Shown: positions 1 to 7,905 of the stretch, piece after piece
Position numbering within the stretch: position 1 is the first letter of the stretch
Layout of the letters: every line of letters begins with the position of its first letter
Origin: Lachnospiraceae bacterium
GTDB lineage: Bacteria; Bacillota; Clostridia; Lachnospirales; Lachnospiraceae
Assembly: GCA_017443065.1 (NCBI GenBank)
Contig: JAFSPF010000089.1
Location: 1 to 41,605 of the forward strand
Direction of reading: 5' to 3'
Length of the DNA: 41,605 nucleotides
Position numbers and translations under genes: made by a program
The notes under the pieces: model-generated
Database searches by the model: none
Told to the model about the DNA's origin: nothing
Seen by the model: the letters and a program-made list of their open reading frames with translations, nothing else

Positions 1-498
1 AAGGAAGCGTTCCTCTTCCTCCGCAATTTTCCGGCAGGATTCGATCGCGTTGTCCAGGAGGTTTCCGAGAATCACACAGAGATCGATTTCGGAAACCGTC
101 AGTGCGGGCGGTACGGTCGCGTCACATTTGACCGGCACATGCTCCTGCTCCGCCATTGCCATCTTGGCATTCAGAATCGCGTCAATCTGTAAATTGCCGC
201 TGTGATAGGTCGTGTCGATCGCGTCCAGATCCTGTTCGAGTTCTTTCAGATAACGCTCCATCTCCCCGATCTGTCCCGCGGCCAGATGGCCCTTCAGCGA
301 TTGCAGGTGATTATGATAATCATGACGCCAGCCGCGCATCGTCAGATACATCGTCTCGATCTCGTCCATCTGTTGCTTTAACAGCTTATTCTGATAGATG
401 ATCGTCCTTTCCTCCGTCCCCTTGATGATGCGGCGGCAGACAATTACTGCCACGGCAATCACGATGACGGCAAAGATGACCAGCACATAGGGACTCAT
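1..498 (-). CDS. GHKL sensor histidine kinase, N-terminal part (cut by window edge)
   Basis: This leftward gene reads 166 codons from an ATG at 498 and runs off the left edge. The product starts with one hydrophobic membrane segment (residues about 3-20). A coiled region follows, then an H-box reading RHDYHNHLQ near residue 60 and an N-box reading NLLDNAIESC near residue 148. This is the layout of GHKL kinases of the AgrC type that partner LytTR regulators. The start lies 2 bp after the response-regulator stop, so the two are co-transcribed with the regulator first. Only one membrane helix is visible, fewer than in AgrC, so it may sense through the membrane or a partner. The rest of the ATPase domain is outside the window. 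Confidence 0.85.
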   Translation of the reverse strand, partial: MSPYVLVIFAVIVIAVAVIVCRRIIKGTEERTIIYQNKLLKQQMDEIETMYLTMRGWRHDYHNHLQSLKGHLAAGQIGEMERYLKELEQDLDAIDTTYHSGNLQIDAILNAKMAMAEQEHVPVKCDATVPPALTVSEIDLCVILGNLLDNAIESCRKIAEEEERFL

Positions 499-500
499 GC

Positions 501-1319
501 TCACCCCGCCTCCCCGGCCTTGTTTGCCGCAATAAACGCCTGCATCACCGCGTCCCGGCTGCCCCGCGCAACCGGAAAGGACAAGCCGCCCTCCCCGATG
601 CAGGCATCCTTTGTCACGCGCTGGATATTCCGCATATTGACAGCATAGGAACGGTGGATCTGTGTCAGAAACGAAGACGCATTGCCTCCGACTTCCGATA
701 CGGCCTCCTGCAAAAACGCAAGCACGGACTGAAAACCCTGCTTCACCTTCAGTGTCTTCCCGCCGTCTGGCGCATCCTCCTTCAGATGCACGAGCGTATC
801 ATGTGCGGCTGCCTCGATCGCGACAATGGCATCCGCATCCACGCGGACGCGTTCGCCCTCCGCCTGCAAAAACACATAGCGCTTCGGCCGCAGCAGCATC
901 GCCGACGCCTTATCCAGAATGCGGAAGACCTGCTCCTTTTCGTACGGCTTCAGAATATAGCCGATCGCATCCACATCATAGCCCTCGAAAACGTAATCGC
1001 GGATGCCGGTGACGAAACAGACGGGATAGGGCATCTTCGCCTCCCGCATCTTCTTCGCGAGCGCAATGCCGGACATGGGTGCGGGTGCATCCTTCCTTCC
1101 GGGCGCATCCTGCTGCACTGTATTTTCCGGTCTCCGGATTTCAATGTCCAGCAAAAAAAGATCGCCGGAAAGCCCGTCCTGCAGGTCCCACCAAAGGGTA
1201 TCGCAGTCGATGTATTCCTTCACTTCCGCGGATATCTTCTTTTCCGCCGCATAGGCGTCAACATATTGATGCAGGAGCGCCACCTGCGCCGGTTCGTCGT
1301 CACAGAGGATAATGTTCAT
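501..1319 (-). CDS. LytTR-family response regulator
   Basis: The product is 272 aa. An N-terminal receiver domain begins MNIILCDDEP, with acidic D7/D8 and the phospho-acceptor expected at D58 (FLLDIEI). A conserved Lys lies in ILKPYEKEQ. The C-terminal LytTR DNA-binding domain spans roughly residues 160-265 and includes FLTQIHRSYAVNMRNIQ. About 20 extra residues (62-82, rich in Pro, Asp and Gln) sit right after the phosphorylation loop, which is unusual. I chose the ATG at 1319 because the receiver fold begins there, although a longer frame is open upstream. No Shine-Dalgarno is visible, and an extended -10 box lies only 7 nt before the ATG, so the mRNA may be leaderless. It likely controls the divergent ABC genes and itself. 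Confidence 0.9.
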   Translation of the reverse strand: MNIILCDDEPAQVALLHQYVDAYAAEKKISAEVKEYIDCDTLWWDLQDGLSGDLFLLDIEIRRPENTVQQDAPGRKDAPAPMSGIALAKKMREAKMPYPVCFVTGIRDYVFEGYDVDAIGYILKPYEKEQVFRILDKASAMLLRPKRYVFLQAEGERVRVDADAIVAIEAAAHDTLVHLKEDAPDGGKTLKVKQGFQSVLAFLQEAVSEVGGNASSFLTQIHRSYAVNMRNIQRVTKDACIGEGGLSFPVARGSRDAVMQAFIAANKAGEAG

Positions 1320-1326
1320 GGGTTTG

Positions 1327-1332
1327 ATTATA
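1327..1332 (-). promoter_or_regulatory. Extended -10 box of the regulator gene
   Basis: On the minus strand TATAAT is preceded by TGA, an extended -10. It ends 7 nt before the regulator ATG, so transcription would start at or next to the start codon. No good -35 is visible. The direct repeat 1334-1363 covers the spacer and -35 zone. Confidence 0.55.
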
Positions 1333-1333
1333 T

Positions 1334-1363
1334 CATTTCGTGCGGATTTTGAACATTTCGTGC
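1334..1363. promoter_or_regulatory. Direct repeat, candidate LytTR binding site
   Basis: CATTTCGTGC occurs at 1334-1343 and again, identically, at 1354-1363. The 20-bp period places both copies on one face of the helix. LytTR regulators bind paired direct repeats of about this spacing. The second copy lies 4 bp upstream of the -35 of the ABC promoter, an activator position. Both copies overlap the regulator's own promoter. The assignment to this regulator is inferred. Confidence 0.5.
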
Positions 1364-1367
1364 AGTT

Positions 1368-1396
1368 TTGCGCAGGCATGTATTTTCTGTGATACG
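1368..1396 (+). promoter_or_regulatory. Promoter of the ABC exporter pair
   Basis: TTGCGC (1368-1373), a 17-bp spacer, then GATACG (1391-1396) preceded by TGT as an extended -10. Both boxes are weak, which suits an activated promoter. A strong AGAAAGGAG ribosome-binding site follows before the ATG at 1423. Confidence 0.4.
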
Positions 1397-1422
1397 GTAG
1401 GATCACACAGAAAGGAGCCCCG

Positions 1423-3252
1423 ATGGAGGAAAAGAAAAACCTGAAAGCCCGCCATACCAATCCGCAGACGGCCCGCCTCATTTTGCGGGATCTGTGGCAG
1501 TATGACAAAAAGGTCTACCTCACCCTTGCCCTGTTTGTTCTCTTTTCCGTAGGGAGCACTGCCGGGGGGATGCTGCTGCCGCCCTTTGCGATCGCGCTCT
1601 TTGGCGGTGATTTCACAAGGCGGCAGATCGTATTGGCGATTCTCGCGGCCTTTGCCGTCTATGCGCTGATACAGGCAGGACAGACGTATCTGGGCAGCAT
1701 CGAGCAAATGATGTTCATCCCCTTTCGCGGCGGAGAGTACTGGAAGCGCCTGATCCGGACGGCAGCGGATTCCGACTATGCGTATTATGAAAATGAAGAA
1801 AACCAGGAGCTGTCACAAAAGGCCACAACCGGAATCAGTGCAAACTACTGGGGCGTTGAGGGATTCCTGCACGGCATTGCGCCGCTGCTTTCCGCCGTGC
1901 TCGGCCTTCTCGTCTATGCGCTGATGATATCCTTTGTCTCCCCGCTGATCGTGCTCTTGCTGTTTGGGCTTTCCTTCCTCAGCTACCTGACCTATCTGGC
2001 GATGCACAAACGCTCCCTGCGCTTCCGTGACGAGATCGACAAAGAGGACCGCAAGCGCTGGTACTTTGGAGGACTCTGCTTTGATCTGCCGCTCGGCAAG
2101 GACATCCGGCTCTACCAGTCACATCCCCTGATCAGCCGTCTGTACCGGGAGGTGTATCGGCGCGTCCGCGGCCTGCAGAAAAAACGCGAAAACAGTATTC
2201 TGGTTTATGAATGGCTTGTCGAGCTACTCTCCTGCGTAAGGGATGCGGTCTGCTACGGTTACCTGATCCATCTGATGCGCACGGATGCGCTCTCCGTTGC
2301 CGCCTTCGTTCTCTACCTCGGCGTGGTCAGCGGTTTTTCCGCCTGGTTTACGCAGATCACGGAAAAGCTGGCGAAAATCAACGAAGATCTGAGCATGGCC
2401 GCCTTCACCTACGACTGGCTCACGGAGGCCGTGCCCGTCACGGGGGAAAAGGCTGCTCCCGCGGGCATCCCGGAGATCGTCTTCGATCACGTCACGTTCC
2501 AATACCCGGGCAGCGATACTCCGGTCATCCGGGATTTTTGTCTGCGCATCCGCCCCGGCGAAACGCTGGCGCTCGTCGGCATCAACGGCGCCGGAAAAAC
2601 GACGCTGGTGAAGCTCCTGTCGGGACTGTATCATCCGACCTCCGGGCGCATCCTGGTGAACGGCGAAGATCTGGAGCGCATCGATCCCGCTTCCTGGAGA
2701 AAGAAAATCGGCGTGCTGTTTCAGGATACGACCTTCTTTTCCTTTACGATCGGCGAGAACATTTCCGCCCGTTATGAGGGGCTCTACGATGAGGCGCGTG
2801 TCCTTGACGCCATACGCAAGGCCGGACTGGAGGAAAAAATCAGGGAGCTTCCGGACGGCATCCGGACGTATCTCGGCAAGGATGTCTCGGATGAGGGGAT
2901 ACAGCTTTCCGGCGGCGAAACACAGAAGATGCTCTTGGCAAGAGCCTTTTACCACAACCCCGGGCTGCTGGTGCTGGATGAGCCGACCGCAGCGCTTGAC
3001 GCGATCAGCGAGCAGGAGCTGTATCTGCAATACCGTGACTTTACCGCAGGAAGATCCGCGGTCTTTATTTCCCACCGCCTGGCAAGCACAAGGTTTTGCG
3101 ACCGCATCCTCCTGCTGGAGGAGGGACGCATCCTCGAAGAGGGAACGCACGACAGTCTGATCGCCAAAGGCGCCCGGTATGCCGGGATGTTTGAGGCGCA
3201 GAGCAGATATTACAGGGAAGGAGGAGAACAGGATGAAGAAGACCTTATCTGA
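1423..3252 (+). CDS. ABC exporter, fused membrane and ATPase domains (first of a pair)
   Basis: The 609-aa protein has a six-helix transmembrane region over roughly residues 20-320. The ATPase domain has Walker A GINGAGKTT near residue 386, signature LSGGETQ near 494, Walker B VLDEPTAALD near 517-526 and an H-loop in FISHRL. This is the half-transporter layout of type IV ABC exporters. It overlaps the next exporter gene by 20 bp, so the two probably form a heterodimer. The site is divergent from a LytTR/GHKL two-component system, and such systems often control peptide or bacteriocin export and resistance. The substrate cannot be told from sequence. Confidence 0.92.
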   Translation: MEEKKNLKARHTNPQTARLILRDLWQYDKKVYLTLALFVLFSVGSTAGGMLLPPFAIALFGGDFTRRQIVLAILAAFAVYALIQAGQTYLGSIEQMMFIPFRGGEYWKRLIRTAADSDYAYYENEENQELSQKATTGISANYWGVEGFLHGIAPLLSAVLGLLVYALMISFVSPLIVLLLFGLSFLSYLTYLAMHKRSLRFRDEIDKEDRKRWYFGGLCFDLPLGKDIRLYQSHPLISRLYREVYRRVRGLQKKRENSILVYEWLVELLSCVRDAVCYGYLIHLMRTDALSVAAFVLYLGVVSGFSAWFTQITEKLAKINEDLSMAAFTYDWLTEAVPVTGEKAAPAGIPEIVFDHVTFQYPGSDTPVIRDFCLRIRPGETLALVGINGAGKTTLVKLLSGLYHPTSGRILVNGEDLERIDPASWRKKIGVLFQDTTFFSFTIGENISARYEGLYDEARVLDAIRKAGLEEKIRELPDGIRTYLGKDVSDEGIQLSGGETQKMLLARAFYHNPGLLVLDEPTAALDAISEQELYLQYRDFTAGRSAVFISHRLASTRFCDRILLLEEGRILEEGTHDSLIAKGARYAGMFEAQSRYYREGGEQDEEDLI

Positions 3253-5110
3253 TCTGTTACTGACCCTGTCTGTTCTGAAAAAGGACTATCCCTTTTTGAA
3301 GACGATCTGTGCCCTGGACGGCGTCTCGACGGCGCTGCTTCCCTATGTGAACCTGTTCTTCTTTGCACGCATCCTGCAGCTTTTGATGGCGCAAGCCTTT
3401 GACAGCGCCCTGTTCCATGCGGCTGTCATGATCGCTCTCACACTGCTCCTGGGGCTGACGCACAAAACCTGCGACCGCAAAAAACAGGAGTGGTATCCGA
3501 CGATGCAGGAGTCTGTCTCAAGACAGCTCTCCGACAAGGCCTTTGTCATGGAATACGACCATCTGGAGCGGACAGAAACACTCGACAGAATCAGAAGCGC
3601 GGAATACCTGGTGAACGGCTCCGGCGGCTTTGACCGGGCGACAGAAATCTTCACCTCCCTCCTTTCTTCTTTCGTATCCGTCATCTGCTCGCTGCTGTTC
3701 ATCGGGCGGCTGCTGATGCTTTCCTCTGACGTCTTTCGTCTGAGTGACCCCTGGCTCCTGATGCTTCTTGCGGGCTTTCTTCTTGTGGCTGTCTGCGGCG
3801 CTTTCGTTTCCCGGCGTATGTCGGTCCTGTTAGCGGATCTGATGGAGAAAAACGCGCACGGCAATGCCGTCTCCGGCTATCTGATCAATGCAGGACTTCG
3901 CAGATCCAATCAAAAGGAGATCAAGCTCTACCGCATGGACGATCTGCTGATCAGTCATTTCCGTAACAGTTATGAAAAAGAAACACTTCCCACCTACCTC
4001 ACTTATGCACGCGCCTCCGGACGCACGACCGCCTTACTGGCAATGATGAACGCAATCTATGCCGCCGCAGGCTTCCTCTTTGTCGGCATGCGGGCGCTGG
4101 ACGGGGCAATCCCCGTTTCCGACGTGCTGCTGTACACCGGTGCGCTGCAGCGTCTCACCTCGGCGGTGGAAACGCTGGTGCGGGCATTGATGACCTCCAA
4201 AATGCACACCGCGTATCTGCTGCGCTTTTATGAGTTTATCCACGCGGAGCCGATGCATTACACAGGCACGCTGCCGGTGGAAAAACGCACGGACGGCGAT
4301 TACGAATTGGAGTTTCGCGATGTGTCCTTTACCTATCCGGACACGGAGGAAGAGGTGCTCTCCCATGTGAATCTGAAATTCAGGGTCGGGCGCAAGCTCG
4401 CGCTTGTCGGCAGAAACGGCGCCGGAAAATCCACAATCGTAAAGCTGTTGTGCAGACTCTATGAGCCGACCTCGGGCGAGATCCTGTTGAACGGCATCGA
4501 CATCCGCAAGTATGATTACGCGGAGTACACCTCGATCTTTGCGCCGGTGTTCCAGGATTTCAAGCTCTTTTCCCTGCCGGTGCGGGAGAATATCACCTGC
4601 GGCCGGGAGGATGAAACAACACCTCATCCGTCACCTTCGGTGACACCTTCCCCTCAAGGGGAAGGCAAGGATGCGCGCATGTGGGAAGCGCTGGAAAAAG
4701 CCGGAATTGCGGCGCGTGTGCGTGAGATGAAGGACGGCGCGGACACCCTGCTGTATCACGACAACGGAGAAGGCGTCGATGTCTCCGGCGGCGAGGCGCA
4801 GCGCCTGGCGATCGCAAGGGCCTGGTACAAGGACGCCCCCTTCCTTATTCTGGACGAACCGACCGCGGCGCTCGATCCGCTGACGGAAGCGCAGATTTAC
4901 GAAAACTTCAACGAACTCGTCGGCAGCAAAACGGCGATCTACATTTCGCACCGCATGTCCAGCTGCAAATTCTGTGACGAGATCGTCGTCTTTGATCAGG
5001 GAAGAATCGTCGAACAGGGCACGCACGATACGCTGCTGTCCTCGGACGGTGTCTACGCCAGGCTCTACAACACGCAGGCGGCGTATTACGCCAGCCGGGC
5101 CGCGTCATAA
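3233..5110 (+). CDS. ABC exporter, fused membrane and ATPase domains (second of a pair)
   Basis: The 625-aa half-transporter partners the preceding gene. I chose the ATG at 3233 because it has a GGAGGAG site and matches the family N-terminus. Walker A GRNGAGKST is near residue 393, signature VSGGEAQ near 517 and Walker B ILDEPTAALDP near 540-550. Between the Q-loop and the signature, residues about 464-480 (TPHPSPSVTPSPQGEGK) are a low-complexity insert. It is the in-frame translation of a two-hairpin REP-like DNA element (4621-4666). The first exporter lacks it. Both ATPase motifs around it are intact, so the protein may still work. Confidence 0.9.
   Translation: MKKTLSDLLLTLSVLKKDYPFLKTICALDGVSTALLPYVNLFFFARILQLLMAQAFDSALFHAAVMIALTLLLGLTHKTCDRKKQEWYPTMQESVSRQLSDKAFVMEYDHLERTETLDRIRSAEYLVNGSGGFDRATEIFTSLLSSFVSVICSLLFIGRLLMLSSDVFRLSDPWLLMLLAGFLLVAVCGAFVSRRMSVLLADLMEKNAHGNAVSGYLINAGLRRSNQKEIKLYRMDDLLISHFRNSYEKETLPTYLTYARASGRTTALLAMMNAIYAAAGFLFVGMRALDGAIPVSDVLLYTGALQRLTSAVETLVRALMTSKMHTAYLLRFYEFIHAEPMHYTGTLPVEKRTDGDYELEFRDVSFTYPDTEEEVLSHVNLKFRVGRKLALVGRNGAGKSTIVKLLCRLYEPTSGEILLNGIDIRKYDYAEYTSIFAPVFQDFKLFSLPVRENITCGREDETTPHPSPSVTPSPQGEGKDARMWEALEKAGIAARVREMKDGADTLLYHDNGEGVDVSGGEAQRLAIARAWYKDAPFLILDEPTAALDPLTEAQIYENFNELVGSKTAIYISHRMSSCKFCDEIVVFDQGRIVEQGTHDTLLSSDGVYARLYNTQAAYYASRAAS
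4621..4666 (+). repeat. REP-like two-hairpin element inside a coding sequence
   Basis: The element has two adjacent perfect hairpins. The first has stem GTCACC/GGTGAC with a TTC loop (4630-4644). The second has stem CCTTCCCC/GGGGAAGG with a TCAA loop (4646-4665). I associate this kind of short dispersed element with gut Clostridia, usually between genes. Here it is translated in frame in the ABC ATPase domain. Confidence 0.7.
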
Positions 5111-5230
5111 CCCCCGCCCTGTCCTTCGCCGCATCCCTCCCCTTTGGCGCTGACCTCCGCCGGGCGGGTTTCACGCTGACATCCATTTGAAAACATTCTG
5201 CCAAACTGACAAAACTTTTCAGTGGCCCCC
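5111..5230. other. Spacer after the ABC operon with a weak terminator-like dyad
   Basis: No gene is seen. CCCGCCC near 5114 can pair with GGGCGGG near 5161, followed by TTT, across a 40-nt loop. This would be a poor intrinsic terminator at best. Confidence 0.25.
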
Positions 5231-5259
5231 TTGCCGTCCGACTGTTTTTGTGCTACAAT
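5231..5259 (+). promoter_or_regulatory. Promoter of the AAA ATPase gene
   Basis: TTGCCG (5231-5236), a 17-bp spacer ending in TGC, then TACAAT (5254-5259). This is a good sigma-70-type promoter with an extended -10. The expected start, near 5266, falls at the left edge of the palindrome 5265-5298. Confidence 0.65.
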
Positions 5260-5264
5260 TTTAT

Positions 5265-5298
5265 TGAAAATATTTGTCAGTTCTGATAAATATTTTCA
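5265..5298. promoter_or_regulatory. 34-bp palindrome over the transcription start (operator candidate)
   Basis: TGAAAATATTT (5265-5275) is perfectly repeated in inverted form as AAATATTTTCA (5288-5298). The inner bases GTCAG/CTGAT extend the dyad with one mismatch around a 2-bp centre. Its position over the start of the ATPase transcript suggests a repressor site. Alternatively the transcript could form a 5' hairpin just before the ribosome-binding site. Confidence 0.5.
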
Positions 5299-5311
5299 AA
5301 GAGGAAAAACC

Positions 5312-6607
5312 GTGATAATTCATAGAGACCGATATCTTCAAAAACTCATTGCAAAAAAAGACAACGGGCAGGTCAAGGTGATCACCGGTCTGCGCCGCTG
5401 CGGAAAAACCTATTTGCTCAAGCATCTGTACCGCAAATGGCTGATGAAGCATGGCGTTCCGGAGAAAAACATCATTCTGCTGGAACTGGATCAGAATAAA
5501 AATGCCAAATATCGCAATCCCATCCTGTTGGATGAATATCTGCGCACACAAATCGCGCGCAGCAAGGGGAAATGCTATTGCATCATCGATGAGATCCAAT
5601 ATGCCGTGCCCGTACCGAATCCTTCTTTGCCGGCTTCGGTACAGACAAAGGACAATGCCATTACATTTTATGATACGGCACTGGGTCTCATGGACTTATG
5701 TGACCTCTATGTAACCGGCAGCAATTCCGAAATGCTCTCAAGCGATATCCTTACCAATTTCCGTGGCAGGGGAGACGAAATCCGTGTCTTTCCGTTGAGT
5801 TATGCGGAATACCTCTCTGCATATAAGGGAGATCCCGCGATCGCCTGGCGCGATTATCTCTTTTATGGAGGGATGCCCTTTTCTCTTTCCAAAACACAGG
5901 AGGAAAAGAGTTTCTACCTGAAAGAACTGTTTGAAAAAATATACTTTGATGATATCGTGGAGCGCTACGGAATCAAAAACAGGGACGATCTTTCCAGGAT
6001 TACGGATTGTCTCGCCTCATCCGTCGGCTCCCTGGTAAATCCGACAAATCTTTCCGGTAAATTCGGAAACAAAGGGAATGTTCGTGTCAGCAGAAACACC
6101 GTTGCCGATTATATTAACCATATGAAAAACGCTTTTTTAATTGAGGAGGCCAAACGTTTTGACATTCGCGGAAAAGAGTATATCACCGGACAGCAGAAGT
6201 ATTATTTTACGGACACCGGCCTGCGCAATGCCCGTTTAAATTTCCGCCAGTTTGACCGTCCTCATTTACTTGAAAATGTGGTCTATAACGAACTGCGTAT
6301 CAGGGGCTGCAGTGTGGATATCGGACGTGTCCAAATCAGGCAAAAAAACAAGCATGGTGATTATCAGGTTACATTTCTGGAATCTGATTTTGTGATCAAT
6401 GATCCGGACCGCAGAATGTATATCCAGGTCACGGAAGGATTGGATGACCCGCAAAAAAAAGAACAGGAAATGCGTTCCCTGCTGCATATTCGTGACGGGT
6501 TCCCCAAGGTGATTCTGGTCGATCAGGATGTCCCGCTCTACCGTACTGAGGAAGGACTTATCATCGCTTCGGTCCGGGATTTTCTGTTAAACGAAAACCT
6601 GTTTTGA
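5312..6607 (+). CDS. AAA ATPase with C-terminal DUF4143 domain
   Basis: The 431-aa protein starts at a GTG preceded by AAAGAGGAAAAACC. A longer frame from 5222 is open but would cross the promoter and palindrome, so I reject it. Walker A GLRRCGKTY lies near residues 26-34 and Walker B CIIDEIQY near 90. A sensor-like region (YVTGSNSEML) follows. The C-terminal DUF4143 region has YYFTDTGLRNA and a LLENVVYNELRIRG stretch resembling a PD-(D/E)XK-type fold. These orphan ATPases are common and often mobile in gut bacteria and their role is poorly known. The gene stands alone between the exporters and a HAD gene. Confidence 0.88.
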   Translation: MIIHRDRYLQKLIAKKDNGQVKVITGLRRCGKTYLLKHLYRKWLMKHGVPEKNIILLELDQNKNAKYRNPILLDEYLRTQIARSKGKCYCIIDEIQYAVPVPNPSLPASVQTKDNAITFYDTALGLMDLCDLYVTGSNSEMLSSDILTNFRGRGDEIRVFPLSYAEYLSAYKGDPAIAWRDYLFYGGMPFSLSKTQEEKSFYLKELFEKIYFDDIVERYGIKNRDDLSRITDCLASSVGSLVNPTNLSGKFGNKGNVRVSRNTVADYINHMKNAFLIEEAKRFDIRGKEYITGQQKYYFTDTGLRNARLNFRQFDRPHLLENVVYNELRIRGCSVDIGRVQIRQKNKHGDYQVTFLESDFVINDPDRRMYIQVTEGLDDPQKKEQEMRSLLHIRDGFPKVILVDQDVPLYRTEEGLIIASVRDFLLNENLF

Positions 6608-6648
6608 CAGATATCACGGATCGCAGACGATCCACGGGAGGATTGCAC

Positions 6649-7323
6649 ATGATACGATATGTTCTGTTTGATCTTGACGGCACGCTGACGGAATCAGGCA
6701 AAGGGGTGATCAACGGCGTGAAGCATGCACTGAAGCACTTCCGCATCAACCCTCCCGACGATAAAGCGCTGTCGGTGTTTCTGGGGCCGCCCCTCAAGGA
6801 CAGTTTCATGCGTTTTATCGGCATGACGGAAGCGGACGCCGAAGCGGCGGTGGATGTTTACCGGGAATACTACCACGTGACCGGGGTGTACGAGAACGCG
6901 CTATATCCGGATGTTGAAAAACTGCTGCAGCGTTTAAAGGATGACGGGTTTCAAATGGCCATCGCCACCAGCAAGCCGCAGAAGATGGTTGATCTGGTAT
7001 TGCAGCGTTTTTCCATCGGGGATTATTTCCCTCTTGTGATATGCGGCACGAATTCCGGAGAGCTGTATACCAAGGAAGGCGTGATCCGGGAAACGCTGCG
7101 CCGCCTTGCGGAGAGTGAAGAAAAGAGCGTTGAGGAAATCCGCGCTGCCGCCGTCATGGTCGGCGACCGCAAACATGATATCGAAGGCGGCAAAAAGAAC
7201 GGTCTTTGCACCGTCGGTGTCGCCTGGGGATATGCACCGGAAGGGGAATTGCAGGACGCCAGAGCCGATTATATTGCGGAGGATCCGGAGCGTCTTTATA
7301 CGTATCTTACCGGACACGTTTGA
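6649..7323 (+). CDS. HAD-superfamily hydrolase (phosphoglycolate phosphatase-like)
   Basis: The product is 224 aa. Motif I DLDGT lies at residues 8-12 with the nucleophile D8 and acid D10. Motif II is the T/S in IATSKP, and motif III is GDRKHDIEGG near residue 167. A cap domain lies after motif I, as in the PGP/PpaX/YjjG group. I chose the ATG at 6649 for its GGGAGG site 8 bp upstream, although an in-frame codon at 6604 is open. The substrate is unknown. The gene ends 9 bp before a tRNA-derived repeat that marks the integration region, so it is probably the last host gene on this side. Confidence 0.88.
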   Translation: MIRYVLFDLDGTLTESGKGVINGVKHALKHFRINPPDDKALSVFLGPPLKDSFMRFIGMTEADAEAAVDVYREYYHVTGVYENALYPDVEKLLQRLKDDGFQMAIATSKPQKMVDLVLQRFSIGDYFPLVICGTNSGELYTKEGVIRETLRRLAESEEKSVEEIRAAAVMVGDRKHDIEGGKKNGLCTVGVAWGYAPEGELQDARADYIAEDPERLYTYLTGHV

Positions 7324-7331
7324 CAACTGAA

Positions 7332-7354
7332 AAAGCAGATGACGGGAATCGAAC
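7332..7354 (-). repeat. tRNA 3'-end copy 1 (outer attachment-site repeat)
   Basis: This 23-bp sequence is identical to 7883-7905. On the minus strand it reads as the T-loop (TTCGATT), T-stem 3' strand and acceptor 3' strand CATCTGC of a tRNA. The 5' half of a tRNA is absent. Tyrosine recombinases commonly target tRNA 3' ends, leaving such a fragment at the far end of the element. Its closeness to the HAD gene suggests this is the host-side boundary. Confidence 0.6.
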
Positions 7355-7387
7355 AAACAGGCCTTATATGATGCGGCCTTCAGAGCA

Positions 7388-7409
7388 TTTGACTACATTT
7401 TTGACTACA
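7388..7409. repeat. Tandem TTTGACTACA repeat, 12-bp period
   Basis: TTTGACTACA occurs at 7388-7397 and 7400-7409. Paired short direct repeats close to an attachment core resemble arm-type integrase sites. That role is inferred. Confidence 0.35.
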
Positions 7410-7410
7410 A

Positions 7411-7635
7411 TCACACTCTGTGCGACATAAACTCGTTGAATGACATTCCGGATTGCCGGATGATGCTTTGCAATGTGCCTATGAAAATATCTTTTTTATG
7501 GTTGGGTATGATAACGGTGTGAACACCGTCAGAATACTTCATGTGACTGCCTTTTTGAGATACAAAGGAAAAACCTGCATGTTCCAATATCTGAATGACC
7601 TCAGCAGGAGAAAGCACAGGGTATTTTGAGGGCAT
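7411..7635 (-). CDS. hicA: HicA-family toxin (mRNA interferase)
   Basis: The 74-aa product has the compact dsRNA-binding-like HicA/YcfA fold. The N-terminus is an LSPAEVIQILEHAGF helix, followed by a strand with the catalytic His in QKGSHMKY near residue 32. A VIIPNHKKDI strand and a C-terminal GTLQSIIRQSGM helix complete the fold. HicA toxins cleave mRNA. The start codon overlaps the hicB stop as TGATG, so the two are translationally coupled. The pair is flanked by two copies of a tRNA 3' end and so behaves as cargo at an integration site. Confidence 0.88.
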   Translation of the reverse strand: MPSKYPVLSPAEVIQILEHAGFSFVSQKGSHMKYSDGVHTVIIPNHKKDIFIGTLQSIIRQSGMSFNEFMSHRV

Positions 7636-7838
7636 CAGACGGACACCTCCATGGTGGTGAGGAAGCAGTTTGCAGTATCCGCTTCTCCCGGATCATTGTC
7701 CTCATAGTAAAGCTCGAGGGCTTCTTTCAGCATCGCCATGGCTTCTTCGACCGTATCCCCCTGGGATGCTACGCCGCTACTGATCTCCGTTGCCACATAT
7801 CCCAGCTCCTCATGCTTTATCAGTACAGGAAAACGCAT
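7635..7838 (-). CDS. hicB: HicB-family antitoxin
   Basis: The 67-aa partner is encoded just upstream of hicA and overlaps it by one base. Its sequence (FPVLIKHEELGYVATEI, then GDTVEEAMAMLKEALELYYED) is the RNase-H-like HicB core. It is short and ends after the core, with no visible ribbon-helix-helix or helix-turn-helix DNA-binding tail. It may therefore neutralise the toxin without strong autoregulation. GGAAGGTG precedes the ATG. The order antitoxin then toxin is reversed relative to E. coli hicAB but is common in Firmicutes. Confidence 0.85.
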   Translation of the reverse strand: MRFPVLIKHEELGYVATEISSGVASQGDTVEEAMAMLKEALELYYEDNDPGEADTANCFLTTMEVSV

Positions 7839-7882
7839 CGTTTCACCTTCCGCCTACCCTTTTATATACCCACTAAAACTGG

Positions 7883-7905
7883 AAAGCAGATGACGGGAAT
7901 CGAAC
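7883..7905 (-). repeat. tRNA 3'-end copy 2 (inner attachment-site repeat)
   Basis: This is an exact 23-bp copy of 7332-7354, 551 bp away, with hicBA between the two. Just upstream on the minus strand (7920-7914) lies GCAGATG, the complement of the acceptor end CATCTGC. The segment 7886-7920 thus looks like a tRNA reduced to its acceptor stem and T-loop. It cannot be a functional tRNA because the D and anticodon arms are missing and the T-stem does not pair. Confidence 0.6.

Noticed and set aside
7332-7905. Complete tRNA genes on the minus strand at either 23-bp repeat
   Set aside because: Only the T-loop and 3' acceptor side are present. The T-stem 5' strand does not pair, and D and anticodon arms are absent.
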